64,000 bases of DNA from NCBI GenBank assembly GCA_050084515.1, contig CM114274.1:3596001-3660000 (forward strand), written 5' to 3'. The stretch is from Blasia pusilla (Eukaryota > Marchantiophyta > Marchantiopsida > Blasiales). The notes under the pieces are model-generated. The model was given only the letters and a program-made list of their open reading frames with translations. It was not told the DNA's origin and ran no database searches. Below, piece after piece: positions 10,522 through 20,720 of this stretch. Each line of letters opens with the position of its first letter. The first letter of the stretch is position 1. Position numbers and translations under genes: made by a program.

Positions 10522-13162
10522 TTACAATGGCAGATTTCTGGGATCAAGAGAAACTTGATTCATGTAACGGGAAGCACGACTTACTCTCTCACGACTCGCT
10601 TCCATGGCACACTTACAGTGCACAGATGTGAGATTGAGACAGCCACTGATGTTTAAAGAGCATCTGTCCGGACAAGTGTGCAAAGCAGGATATGCGTTGC
10701 ACACTGCCTGAACTGCACTCGCTGAAAGAGCTCTGCATCCACTCAAATTAAGTGACATCAACCCATACCCCTCTGGGTCATTCACCAGGGTCTCAATATA
10801 CCCTCTGGTGCTTGACTGATGGTTGGTTACACTATCACAGCTGCTGCTGCTACTGCTGCTACTCCTTCCACTACAGCTCCCTGAACTGCTAGTGGCAACG
10901 GCACGCCGATCGTGAGGAAGCTCCCCACTGCTGCTGCCTAAACGCTTCAAGGTTCCTCTTCCAGCTCCAGCTCTGTGTGGGTTGCCCTTCTTTGCCAGAG
11001 AGTACATTGCCAGGTCTGTAATATTTTGGCATCTATACAGATTCAGAGCTCGTAATCGAAGGCAATGATCAGCCAAAACCATCACACTCCGATCTGTATA
11101 CCACAGCCGTGATGGACTTTTTAAGTGAGTACACTGATCCCTTCTGCTGAAAACCAAGCTATCACTCGAATTACCAAATTGGACCTAACTTCAATTGACG
11201 GACAGTTCCATCCCTCCTCTGATCGAAACTACTTCACAGTTGTGGAAAGATGACCCTCGACTAAACATTTACGACAAACGATGTCACTGGACCAAATGCA
11301 AAGCGCCAGTCCTTCAGCGACACCCCATCTCGGAGTGTCAACCAAGAGCAGTGGCTCGAGGATTGGAAATGGGAAACATTGGTTGAATAGAGAGAACCTG
11401 TGATGAAATGGCAGCCGCACAAATCCACAACTCGCAAATCCGAGCAACCAAGTGCCAACGCTGACACTCCACGATCTGTGATGCGCTCACACCAGCCGAC
11501 GTTTAAGTATTGGAGTCTACAGCAATTTCCACCCAGCGCCTGTAAGACAAGAGAACGAAAACCACATAACAAGTTATCAGTCGAGTTCACCACGCTCACC
11601 TTCGATGAAGCATGAACTCCTGAAACAACCATTCAGACGAAGTCAAAATTGGACACAGTGATCGCAGAGACAAAGGGAGACGGCACATCTGGAAATCATG
11701 TTCAAGGCCACGAGTGAGTTACCATCAAGGCTTTGTCAGATCCAGCATTCTCACATCCACAAAGATTGAGCTGTCTCAGAGCTTTACATCTTTGAGCCAA
11801 GACTACAAGCCCGATGTCAGTAATCCCTAAGCACCCACTCAGATTTAGCTTCTCCAGTCGAACACAACCACCGGCCAACGCCAACAAGGCTACATCCGTA
11901 AGCCGAATGCAACTGGTTAGATCCAGCACCCTCAAATCGTCCATGTGTCTCCCCAAAGCCTCAATCGCCATATCATTGAGATGAGGACAACGGCACAGTG
12001 TACACGTTTGAACCCTCGAAAATTTGGGGGCCAAAGATTGTACCAGCTTTGTAACATTGCGACCACACCTGCGTGGCGAACATCACCACTTTCATCAGTG
12101 TCTTGAAGCGTCTTCCACAATGATGCGTACTCAGCCATCGCTGCCAGCATGATTTCCAGGAGAGAAACGCTCAGAGCAAACACACACACACACAACATGA
12201 GTTCACAACTTCACGATCTCTCTCTCTTCATATTTTCATCGCGGGAGGCGGACCAGAGCCGTATTAGATCTCTGCGTAAATGCGATGACAAGTGCCACAG
12301 AGGAGATGGAGCACTGGCATGGAAGCTCGCGTCATTTTTGAGAGACAGCCTAGGATGTTTAGATAGTCTCGCCCTGAATCGGAAGTCCCACGAAGGGAAA
12401 GAGGTGGAGTGAACGAAAATCGCACGGATTGTAGTGTGAGGGATGAATCTACACGGGAGCGACTTGGGATTTGAGGTTCAACTGGCACTGGAGAGTGGTG
12501 AATAGATCTTAGAACCACTCTTCTCGGAAAATCGATGTTGGTAGTCAATCCCTGAGCTCCTCCAATCTATCGGCTCCTGATGTCTCGAGAGCGCAATACT
12601 ATGAAGAGTTTTCCACCCCATCAAATAAAGCCTGGCCGGATTGTAGGATTTACGCATGTCCAAATTCCGATTACGCCTCCCCACTCCTCCGCCTCTCCAG
12701 GACCTTGTGAGCACCTTAATCCAATTCTTTGGCCGGCAATCATCACAGATGCGGCTCAGAAAACGTCGACCTCGTGATTCTACTACAAAGCTGCAAGCCA
12801 AGTGGCAGATGTACCAGAGAATTCTCCACGTACCAAGAAAATGTGAGTTCCAAGATGCCCAGACGGAGGGACTCACGCCAAGCTGTGCAAACTCCACTAG
12901 CGACCACAATGGTCCGGTTGTCCACGAGAGCCATGATGTGAACCAGCAGCTCCATCGGCAAGTCTGGCCACTTCGAATCCCCACTCTCTCCTGTCACTTC
13001 CTCATCTTCGGTATTGTCTCCACTGCGCTTTTGTAAAAGTCTCTTCCACTTCAACCTCATATCTCGTGGCGCAGACTCCATCTCTTCCTCTTCCGAAACC
13101 CAAAAAAACTGTGGCATCCCTCCTCGGTCATGTGGCAACGCGCCCCTCGTGAGCTTCTCCAT
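10522..13162 (-). CDS. SKP2: F-box/LRR protein, SKP2A/SKP2B ortholog
   Basis: Substrate-receptor subunit of an SCF ubiquitin ligase. In Arabidopsis, SKP2A/B act in cell-cycle control and auxin response. I read four exons: 13162-12834, 12068-11723, 11539-11398 and 11093-10522, 1389 nt or 462 aa, all with GT-AG borders that restore frame. Residues about 65-104 form the F-box (WPDLPMELLVHIMALVDNRT). The LRR array follows: SLAPKFSRVQT, LDLTSCIRLTD, LNLSGCLGITD, LNVGWCERITD, VDLCGCHFITD and LNLYRCQNITD. The C-terminus AVQAVCNAYPALHTC and SGCLNLTSVHC is typical of this subfamily. The start is the ATG at 13162; a GTG three codons upstream is not a likely plant start. The protein is about 100 residues longer than the Arabidopsis form (about 360 aa) because of an acidic N-terminal lead and a serine-rich insert at about residues 308-377. 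I see no break, so it is probably functional. Confidence 0.93.
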
Positions 13163-15588
13163 TCCACCCACCTCCCTTATCGCGGCTCTCGCAAGCTCAG
13201 ACGCAAGGTATGTGCCATCTGCATACGGTCCACCTACTGATTAGCATCAGTGTTGAAACAGAAGCACATAATCCACCTAATTCGTGACTCGGTCGGGGTG
13301 GGTAGACACAATTGTGTGACGGAAGCTTATGAGCGACGAGACCCGATATGTCGTCGTCCTTCCCTTGCGGTTCAGCGATGATCAAAACACCAGAGGTACT
13401 AGACAATCCATGGCAGTTGCGCTCTCTTCTCCAGCAAGGGACGTTGAGGAAGAGGACACAACCCTCCCATCTTCGCATGGAAGCAAGAACTCTGGGGACC
13501 AACAACTACTGGATCCACAACCAATCTCCATCTCCCTCTGAACTATCGCAGGTGTGATATCCATCCCTGAATACTGCCGATCGCTTTGAGCGCCCGCAGT
13601 ATCGAACTTCAGCTACCTCACACGGTGGACGACCCAAGAAAAACTGCTCACGTTGACAGTCACAGACCCGTCCGTCCTTGTTGCCTTGAGGTGGAGAAAA
13701 CCCCAAGGTTTGATCAATCAAATGGAATCGGACGCTATTGGGCAGAAAAAAGAGCGAGAAGCTCTCACAGGCAGCGACCCTACTTACAAGCAAAAGTAGT
13801 AGCTGAAGCGCCTAGCTCAATTGCATCGGAATTGTTGTTTCGTGGCTCAAGGGACAGAGACCTCATGACTGTAATTAAGCGGCCGTCGATTCGAGAACGA
13901 CGCAGGGAATAACTACCCGAGCATGAAAGCGGAGACGAGTATCTCCACGGAATTTCGTGGCGGGATTTGTTGGAAACTTCTAGAAACAGAAGGTGCTCGG
14001 ACTCCGGAGATCCTACATGTAACTGACTCTTTCGAGAATTGGAAGCTAACCGGGTGAGCGGCACACGGACAGAGGCCAAGCCGACCCCTGTGATGCATTC
14101 CGCAGCGAAACTGATGGACACAAGGCACGCAGGAAGAGCTAACCAGTACGTGTATGGGAACCAATTTCGTGCGAGTTCATCCTCGGACATGTAATTAACT
14201 CTCGGCACTGACTGAAATTCGACGTCCGCATCCGGACAGCGAGCACCCAATCATGAACGAACAGCTAGGTTTGATTGCGACTTGGACCCAGAACGGGGGG
14301 ACCAATTCTCACCGTCGTCGATATCCATGCCCCTCTCTCTCGCTCACTTCCTCCCCCAATTGCTCCGAAGCTTCTTGCAGCGAAAGTATGCCAATTACTA
14401 GCAGACAGAGCGCCCAGTGGCAGCAGACAATGCGAAATCGGCCACGGAGAATTTTCACGTCAGCGGACGATACGAAGTGCGGGTGGGGAACGCTTGCTAT
14501 CGTGCGCCTGCAGACAGATCGATTCCTACCCAATTTCCAATTTTTTTGTTGCACAGAGTACCAGGGCAAGCGAGACAGAGCCCACTTACGGAACGCCAAT
14601 CCAAAAACCTACGCCATTCTTCTGGCATAATCCGCTAGACTGAAAGCGCCTCTTCTCCGCGCACAGAGCCATCGGCGAGAGGCGACCACAATTCCAATTC
14701 GCAACCAAATCTCGGGATGCAGATTCGAAGCAGCATGAGGGCAAACAACTCGACCAGCAAGCACTATCACACTCACTCGCCAGCCCACCGAATTCCTCCC
14801 ACGGCGCGCAACAGCTCTCCAATCAGCCCACACAATTCCACGAAACGTGTTGAAAATACGAGAAGAAGGCTGCAAGGCAAGCTACCCGACCCGACCCAAC
14901 CCAAAACAACCAAACAGACACAAAGACAGGCAGACTCACGGGCATACGCTACGGATGAGAAGGGAAAAAGGAACGGAAAAACGACAAAAACAGGATCAGA
15001 GACGTGGTGGGCGAGCCCAGGCGGAGAAAGGGACAACAGTGGGGACAATCGAACCACTTTTGCGTGTGGGAATCGACGAAACGCGAAGAGAACGGTCTCC
15101 AAAATCGCATGTGTTCGGTCTCGCGGTCTTTCTGCATTTCTTGCCTTCTCTCGCGGAGACGGACAGAGGGATGGACGGGGTCCATCCGTCCAGTCCGTCC
15201 GTCCGTCCGTCCGCAGCAGCACTGCACATGAGACGTATGGATCCGGGAGCTCAAAGCATGCGTGGCACAATCATCACACGGCTGCAGCCACGCGTCCGTC
15301 AACCACCACCGTCCGGCTCGGGCGGAGCGCTCATTCGCCGGAGGTTCGGCTACTGCCGTACGATTGCGTGCGTCGTCCTCGTTCCTCCGGTGGAGTCCCC
15401 CGCCCGGGGAATCCATGTAAGAAAGCGACCGCTACGGCACTCCAAATACTCGATGTGAGCTTGCGGGTCGTACTTCGCTTGGAGGAAAGTGTTCTATACT
15501 ATAGTCCTATAGTGTTTTATAGCAGTCGTACTATAATATTATAGAACTGGGCGATGGGAGAGAAGTTTGACTCGTTTCTTCGGAATGC
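13163..15588. promoter_or_regulatory. Upstream region of the SKP2-like gene (promoter/5' UTR, inferred)
   Basis: GC-richer than the surrounding repeats and on the 5' side of the SKP2-like gene. It holds many overlapping ORFs on both strands (such as 14717-15544 plus and 14773-15270 minus). These mirror each other through low-complexity CT/GA composition and show no domain. A (CCGT)n microsatellite lies at about 15187-15213. I cannot point to a TATA box or transcription start with confidence. Confidence 0.35.
15491..15547. repeat. Short TA-rich foldback
   Basis: The segment begins GTTCTATACTATAGT and ends ACTATAATATTATAGAAC, which pair with a three-base bulge. It may be the remains of a very small MITE or a simple hairpin. 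It sits at the outer edge of the SKP2-like upstream region. Confidence 0.5.
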
Positions 15589-15960
15589 GTCCATCATCTC
15601 TAGTCGAGAAGTGGATTGTTCTTAGTAACTGCGATATTTTATTGTAAGCAAGGGGTCTCCATAACTTTGCAGCGCGCCCAGGCAAATGGGCTTCTGCGGC
15701 GGGCTCAGCCGGTTGGAGACACCAATGCTATAGGCCCACTTACTAATAATCATAGTTCTCTAGGTGTTGCTGATATTGTCTCTGTTGTTGGTGATTTTGG
15801 TCATTAGGGGGGAAGGCCCCCTTCTTTCTCCTCGGGGCCGGTTTTGGCCTCTTCAGGTCTATTTTTTGGCTCTCTATGCCCCCTCTTTTATATCGTGATG
15901 GGTTTTCCATCCTTTTTCTACATATAATTTATTTTCCCATAGGGCAAAACCTGTGAACTG
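15589..15960 (+). repeat. LINE-like 3' tail repeat, copy 1
   Basis: Related to 57140-57484 (minus) and 58020-58290 (minus). All three share a conceptual peptide with LQRAQ.NG, GPL..(N/S)HSSL.VADIV and a short G/F end. In the first two a stop and a 'ggggggaaggyccccttcttt' block follow. The nucleotide end 'tgggttttccatc' after 'cctcttttrtat' is also shared. Three copies with a common 3' end and variable 5' ends resemble a non-LTR retrotransposon tail, but I cannot name the clade. Confidence 0.55.
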
Positions 15961-17300
15961 CGGTTAAAAAAGAGAGTGGATGTTGAGTCCAAGTGTGAAC
16001 TCTACGGCACTCAAGTCCTCTTAAAGTCCCCTTTTATCCTTTCACCCTAAAAGGGCCACTCATTTCCTTCCGACGGGCAACAAATATGGGGAGGAAGAAA
16101 TTTCCGTTTAGTCAAGACTGCACTTTATTGAGTAATAATAATAATAACTTCTTAGAAATAAAAAAGAAAAAATTTCATATCGTCCCAAAAAGGACCAAAA
16201 TCTCTTCCGGATGTCCCTAAAAATCACCATTTACAATAACGGCAGCCGTGTGTAGGTACCCGTTTCTTCAAACTGGGATTTTCCGTTGCCATAACTCGCG
16301 GGGGCCTGCGAACTCCAAAAGTAAGTGGCCCTAATACGACTGTATAATAAAAGTTTAGGGTGATCTCGTGACACAAGGTGTAATACTAATTTGATTGGTA
16401 ATTGAAAGAACATGAATTTTAAATACATCCCAAAATAGTAATTAATTTTCAAAATTATCAAGTGTTTTAAAAATCAATTTTGAATTATTGTATTCGTTGA
16501 AAAGGTGAGTATTATGGTTGAGAGTGCCAAATGTCAAGGAGAGAGGAATTTGAAAATAACGGGGCACTCTCCAATAATTAAATAGATGTATGGGATGGGA
16601 ATGGAAATAAAATCGCATTGGCAAGAACACTTTCAAGACGAGAATTAAATATAGAATAGACATTTGAGAGAAAGTACGGAACATAAAAACAATATGGAAT
16701 ACCAACCACTCCATGCAAAAAAAAATTATAAGTTAGGTTACAATGAATACTATCGAAAGAAAAAATGAAGATGTGGACCTCTCACTTCGGATGAAATGTA
16801 TGATTGTGAGTGCATAGTTCGAATATAAGAATTCAAGATAAAATCTATCGAGGAAGAAAGATGAAGAGGATAATGTAGGCAAGCTACAAGAAATGGGAAT
16901 CATGGCACAAAGGGGGATTCAATTATATTGAGAGTATGGAAGTATGATATATAGATAAAGAATGAATAAACTTGGTTCTAGCCGCCCTTGCTGATTTTTC
17001 TTTCAACCTAAAGAAGCAAAATAGAAAATATAGATTTCATTATAGAGAACCTACTTCAATACACCAAGAAGTAACCTTTTCGACTTTAATATAGACATGC
17101 CCTTCAATATACATTGTAGTGTAGCACCAAAATTGGAGGCGTTTAGGTTTGTAAACTAACCTACGTAATCAAAATGGTAGACAATTAAGGTTAGTGCTAA
17201 ACAGATATTGGTCCACGTAGATATTTCTTCATTCTCCCCATCAAGCTCAAATCAATATCTCTAACACCTAAATTATTTCTAAACATCTCAAACCTATCTT
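15961..17300. other. AT-rich intergenic
   Basis: No gene recognised. Short AT-rich ORFs at 16231-16461 and 16442-16714 (minus) have no recognisable domain. Confidence 0.35.
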
Positions 17301-17360
17301 TGGACAATATCTTTGTAAAGATATCAACAATTTGTTTATCTTTACCTATATATACAAGAT

Positions 17361-17590
17361 CAATTTCTCTCTGATAAAATGGTAGTGCATCTCTAGATAT
17401 TTTGTTTGAACATGAAACACTAAGTTATTAGCAAAGTTAATACTACTAATATTATTTGCATGTAACTTAATTCTCTTGCAAACAATTTCTTTCTGATAAA
17501 ATGGTAGTACATCTCTAGATATTTTGTTTGAACTTGAAACACTAAGTTATTAGCAAACTTAATACTACTAATATTATTTGCATGTATTAC
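17361..17590 (-). repeat. Tandem duplication inside copia RNase H
   Basis: About 105 bp (17361-17465) repeated at 17483-17588 with few differences, period 122 bp. On the minus strand both copies encode the RNase H end of copia (A.N....FH.QTKYLE..YHFI). The duplication arose after the element inserted or in its immediate ancestor. Confidence 0.75.
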
Positions 17591-17910
17591 ATTAGGATAT
17601 GAGTTACTAACACCAATCTCGACAAGTAATCAATGAAGCCACATTGTCTCACATGTTCCATTGGTTGCTCCTTTGCACTCAACCTTTGTTGACGATAAAG
17701 CAAGTATAGATTACTTCTTTGAACCCCAACTTATACTTATATTTTCCAACTTCTCAAAATGAAGGAATAATCAGATATAGAGTGTCAATCAAACACGATT
17801 TCTATCCAGTAAAAATTTGTAAATCCTATAATTGTAAATTCGGATAAGGTTCAAATTGAGACCCAAACTAAACAGATAATTTCACATACCGGATAATCCT
17901 ACTCACAATA

Positions 17911-18340
17911 TCAAAGTAATTTTTGATAAGCTTGCACGAATTGGCTTACGAAGCCAATTGCATAGCCCAAATTTGGCCTAGTTATAGTTAGACGAATGAA
18001 ACTTCGAACCACATACATATTAGAATTTATAAGCAATTCTCCTTTATCCACTCTTAACTTCACACTCTCGTCTAATAGCATAGAGATTTGCTTGCAAGTC
18101 ATCATACCATATTTTGAAAATATGTAAAGAATACACTATGGTTATAATAACTACATATGCTCTCCAATCTTAATAAATTCAACACCAGGGAAGTGTTTAA
18201 TTTCTCATAAGCTCTTCATATCAAATTCTACTTGGAACTTTAATTTAACTTGTTGTACCATATCCTCAGTACTTCCAATAATGAAGGGGTTATCAATATA
18301 CAATACAATGATAATCGCATTGTCTTGCCCTCTCAACAAT
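17911..18340 (-). pseudogene. copia reverse transcriptase fragment
   Basis: The open segment 17911-18105 encodes the stretch between RT and RNase H: a Y/S-x-x-G-x-L-like start degraded to VVRSFIRLTITRPNLGYA, then VSQFVQAYQ, equivalent to the usual 'LTITRPDISYAV..VSQFMQAP' region. About 200 bp upstream on the same strand (18289-18300) is the degraded catalytic box YIDN after an IIIVL strand. Several stops separate the parts. Confidence 0.75.
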
Positions 18341-19322
18341 CAAAATCACTAATCCTACAGCCAAGCTCTCGCAATCGTAGGATGAATTTAATCTTGCTAT
18401 ATTAAGCTATGAAAGACTCTATAGTCTTTGAATATTAATAAGTCTATTTCTCTTATGTCATATATTGAGATTTTTTACTTGTTGGCCGGCTTATTTGGAC
18501 ATGCATTGTTATTTCAATCTCTTGCATAAAAACATCTCATTTGAAAATTCTCTTAGATTTTGTTCCTTTGGCTTTGGTCATCTATTGTTTCAAGGAAGCA
18601 ACCATATCAGTTAAACTTCATTTGATAATCTTAGGATATTATCTATCCAACATGGATCAAATTTCTTGAAATTGTAGGAACATATAAAACATTTCCAACA
18701 GCACAAAGACCATTTGATCTTATCGGTATGTGTGCTCATCTCCTATAAGCATTATTCCAAGATATTTCATAGGCTCCATAATATTGAATCATTTAGCTTG
18801 TGAGGTCATGTGATTTGACGCATTATAGTCAATATATCAATCTCTTATAGAGTCTCTCTTAACTATTGCTTCCATATGATCAATCATAGCCAAAAGATGC
18901 TCACTTTATAAGTGTTATTGCTCTTGGTACTACATTAGATGTTGTTGCTCAACATAATTTTTTTTTGTAAGATCCCATTCTTATGTATGTATTCTTCTTG
19001 AAGCAAAACTTTGCATAGTGACCCTTCATCCCATAATAATTGCAAGATCTAGGGATTCTCTATTGTTGACCTTGACCCTAATAGTTTCCATCATCACCGC
19101 CTTGTAATTATTTTTTTATATTGGTTCAGAGTTGATTGAATAAAGTTATGTTAAGTGCTTCTTTCTCCATATGTTCGATATCCACCATGACCATATAAGC
19201 TTCTAGTACAACCTGTACATATGTTTGATCAGTTCTCTACAAATCGAGTCTCCTCTTGCATACAAAACGAGTTATTACTACCAACCAAGCGCATCTCCTC
19301 ACTAATTAATAGTGGGACTAAT

Positions 19323-20481
19323 TTTTGCAAACCTCATAACCAAACGAGCGCCAAGCGAAAGATCCGAACTCTAGCGGGATTACGCTAGGATACTTTGCGC
19401 GTTGGAGTAATCTTTTGGAAAAGACACAAGAGACACAAGAAATGGGACGCGAACAAGGTCGATCGTTTCATGCATTTATGGTTAGGGTCAAGGTCAACAA
19501 TAGAGAATCCCTAGATCTTGACCCTAACATCACATTTGGTCCATAGGAACTCTTAGGATCAAGGGATTACGCTAGGATACTTTGCGCGTTGGAGTGGTCT
19601 TTTGGAAAAGACGCAAGAGATGGGACGCGAACAAGGTTGATTGTTTCATGCATTTATGGACCAAATGTGAACCAAGACTTGAGAGGAGTCGAGTCTATGA
19701 AGGTTGGTTGCCAAAGAGGTGAGAATCGAAGTAGGAACGTGAGTAGCGTTTAGGATTTTGATTGTATGTTGGACCATAACTTTTAATCCCAAGATGTGTT
19801 TGGAACAAGTAAGAAGGCTCTAGAAAGCTTATGCAAATTCAATTCCAACGCATGAAAGATCTTAGCAAACACACAAGGAGAGGCTAAGATATTGGCCAAA
19901 AATGACAATATCGGGATTCGGATTGAGGGCCAAAAAAAGGGGCATGAGTGTCTCTTTCCCAAAGATAGGGGAAGGGCGGGGATTCCCATAAGTACTTATA
20001 AGTGGGAAGGTCTCAAGAATGTTTATGACTAAAACCCCACTTTGGGGTGTCGCGGGGCGACCCAAGGGCATGGAATGGATCAGGAGTTTTGACGTTGGGA
20101 TTCGAAACTTGAACAAAGTCAAATAGAGTGGATTTGAAGGTCACTATTGGATTCCAATCCGTGCCTCATTTAGTTGGTTCTCGGTTTGGAGATCGTGCGA
20201 GGTCCATTGGACAATTGGGACCGCTCAAACGTCATTTCAGGTGTCTACGCTAACCAGAAAGTCTGTCCCAAGTCTCAAAAGAATTAGGGAAGCTAGGAAT
20301 TAGGGAAGGTTGAGCTTGATGAGGTGTCAAGTTGAGAACCCAGTGGGTTGGAAGGCCGATTGACCCATACCAGACTAACGTGAGTGTGTTTGGGTGCAGA
20401 TTGGCGATGAGAGCGTGTCTTACTGAACGTAAGCTTCCGTAACACTAAAGATTGACATTCAAGAAGAATAGGCGCACGACA
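19323..20481 (-). mobile_element. Solo LTR, TGTCGCG family (copy D), nested in copia gag
   Basis: Minus-orientation copy that begins TGTCGTGCGCC at 20481 and ends ...GAGGTTTGCAAAA at 19323. This corresponds to GAGGGTCGCGACA of intact copies after C-to-T and G-to-A changes. It lies inside copia gag: the minus-strand frame TFQGL stops at the LTR and gag resumes beyond it with LISEEMRLVGSNNSF. The flanks ccaat (20482-20486) and ctaat (19318-19322) match 4 of 5 and look like the 5-bp target duplication. It is longer than its siblings (1159 versus about 1002 bp) because of an internal duplication at 19376-19481 / 19563-19659. Confidence 0.85.
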
Positions 20482-20656
20482 CCAATCCTTGAAAGGTTGA
20501 ATATTTTTTTCTCATAAAGATAAAGATATAAAGAGACTTATAATCTTTTGGAAGGTCTTGAAGAATGAACAAAATTATATCATCACCTTCTACAATCACT
20601 CGAATGTTATTCAATTGATCAATAATATATCTACTATTCAAAAAATATATAGTCAT
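20459..20656 (-). pseudogene. copia gag core fragment
   Basis: The minus-strand reading NSRYIIDQLNNIRVIVEGDD, then a FILQDLPKDYKSL-like segment, is the conserved gag core of copia elements (usual form: ..DQL......I...D....LL..LP..Y). The reading is cut at about 20481 by the nested LTR; the last residues of the ORF come from that LTR. Confidence 0.8.
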
Positions 20657-20720
20657 TGATGTTTTGCGATCCTTTCCTCATTTCGTTCAATTTCTATTTG
20701 GATTATAGCTTTCCTAGCCT

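Larger units (their letters stand above)
17361..20720 (-). mobile_element. Ty1/copia retrotransposon remnant with nested LTR
   Basis: Reading the minus strand from right to left, the copia order is recognisable. The gag core is at 20482-20720. Gag continues at about 19317-19195 after the nested element. A zinc knuckle lies at about 19060-19018 with its second cysteine changed to tyrosine. The protease/pre-integrase region at about 18836-18560 reads IDYNASNHMT where copia has a DSG-type active site. The RT catalytic box is at about 18300-18289 (YIDN in place of YVDD). RNase H HYHFIRE follows at about 17361-17400. Most of integrase is missing and stops are frequent, so the element is dead. I could not identify its own LTRs. 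Confidence 0.8.

Noticed and set aside
14773-15270. 165-codon minus-strand ORF
   Set aside because: Mirror of the same low-complexity stretch; hydrophobic runs come from CT-rich sequence. No homology recognised.
14717-15544. 275-codon plus-strand ORF upstream of the SKP2-like gene
   Set aside because: Low-complexity composition, overlapped by long ORFs in several other frames, no domain; typical of GC-richer promoter/UTR DNA.
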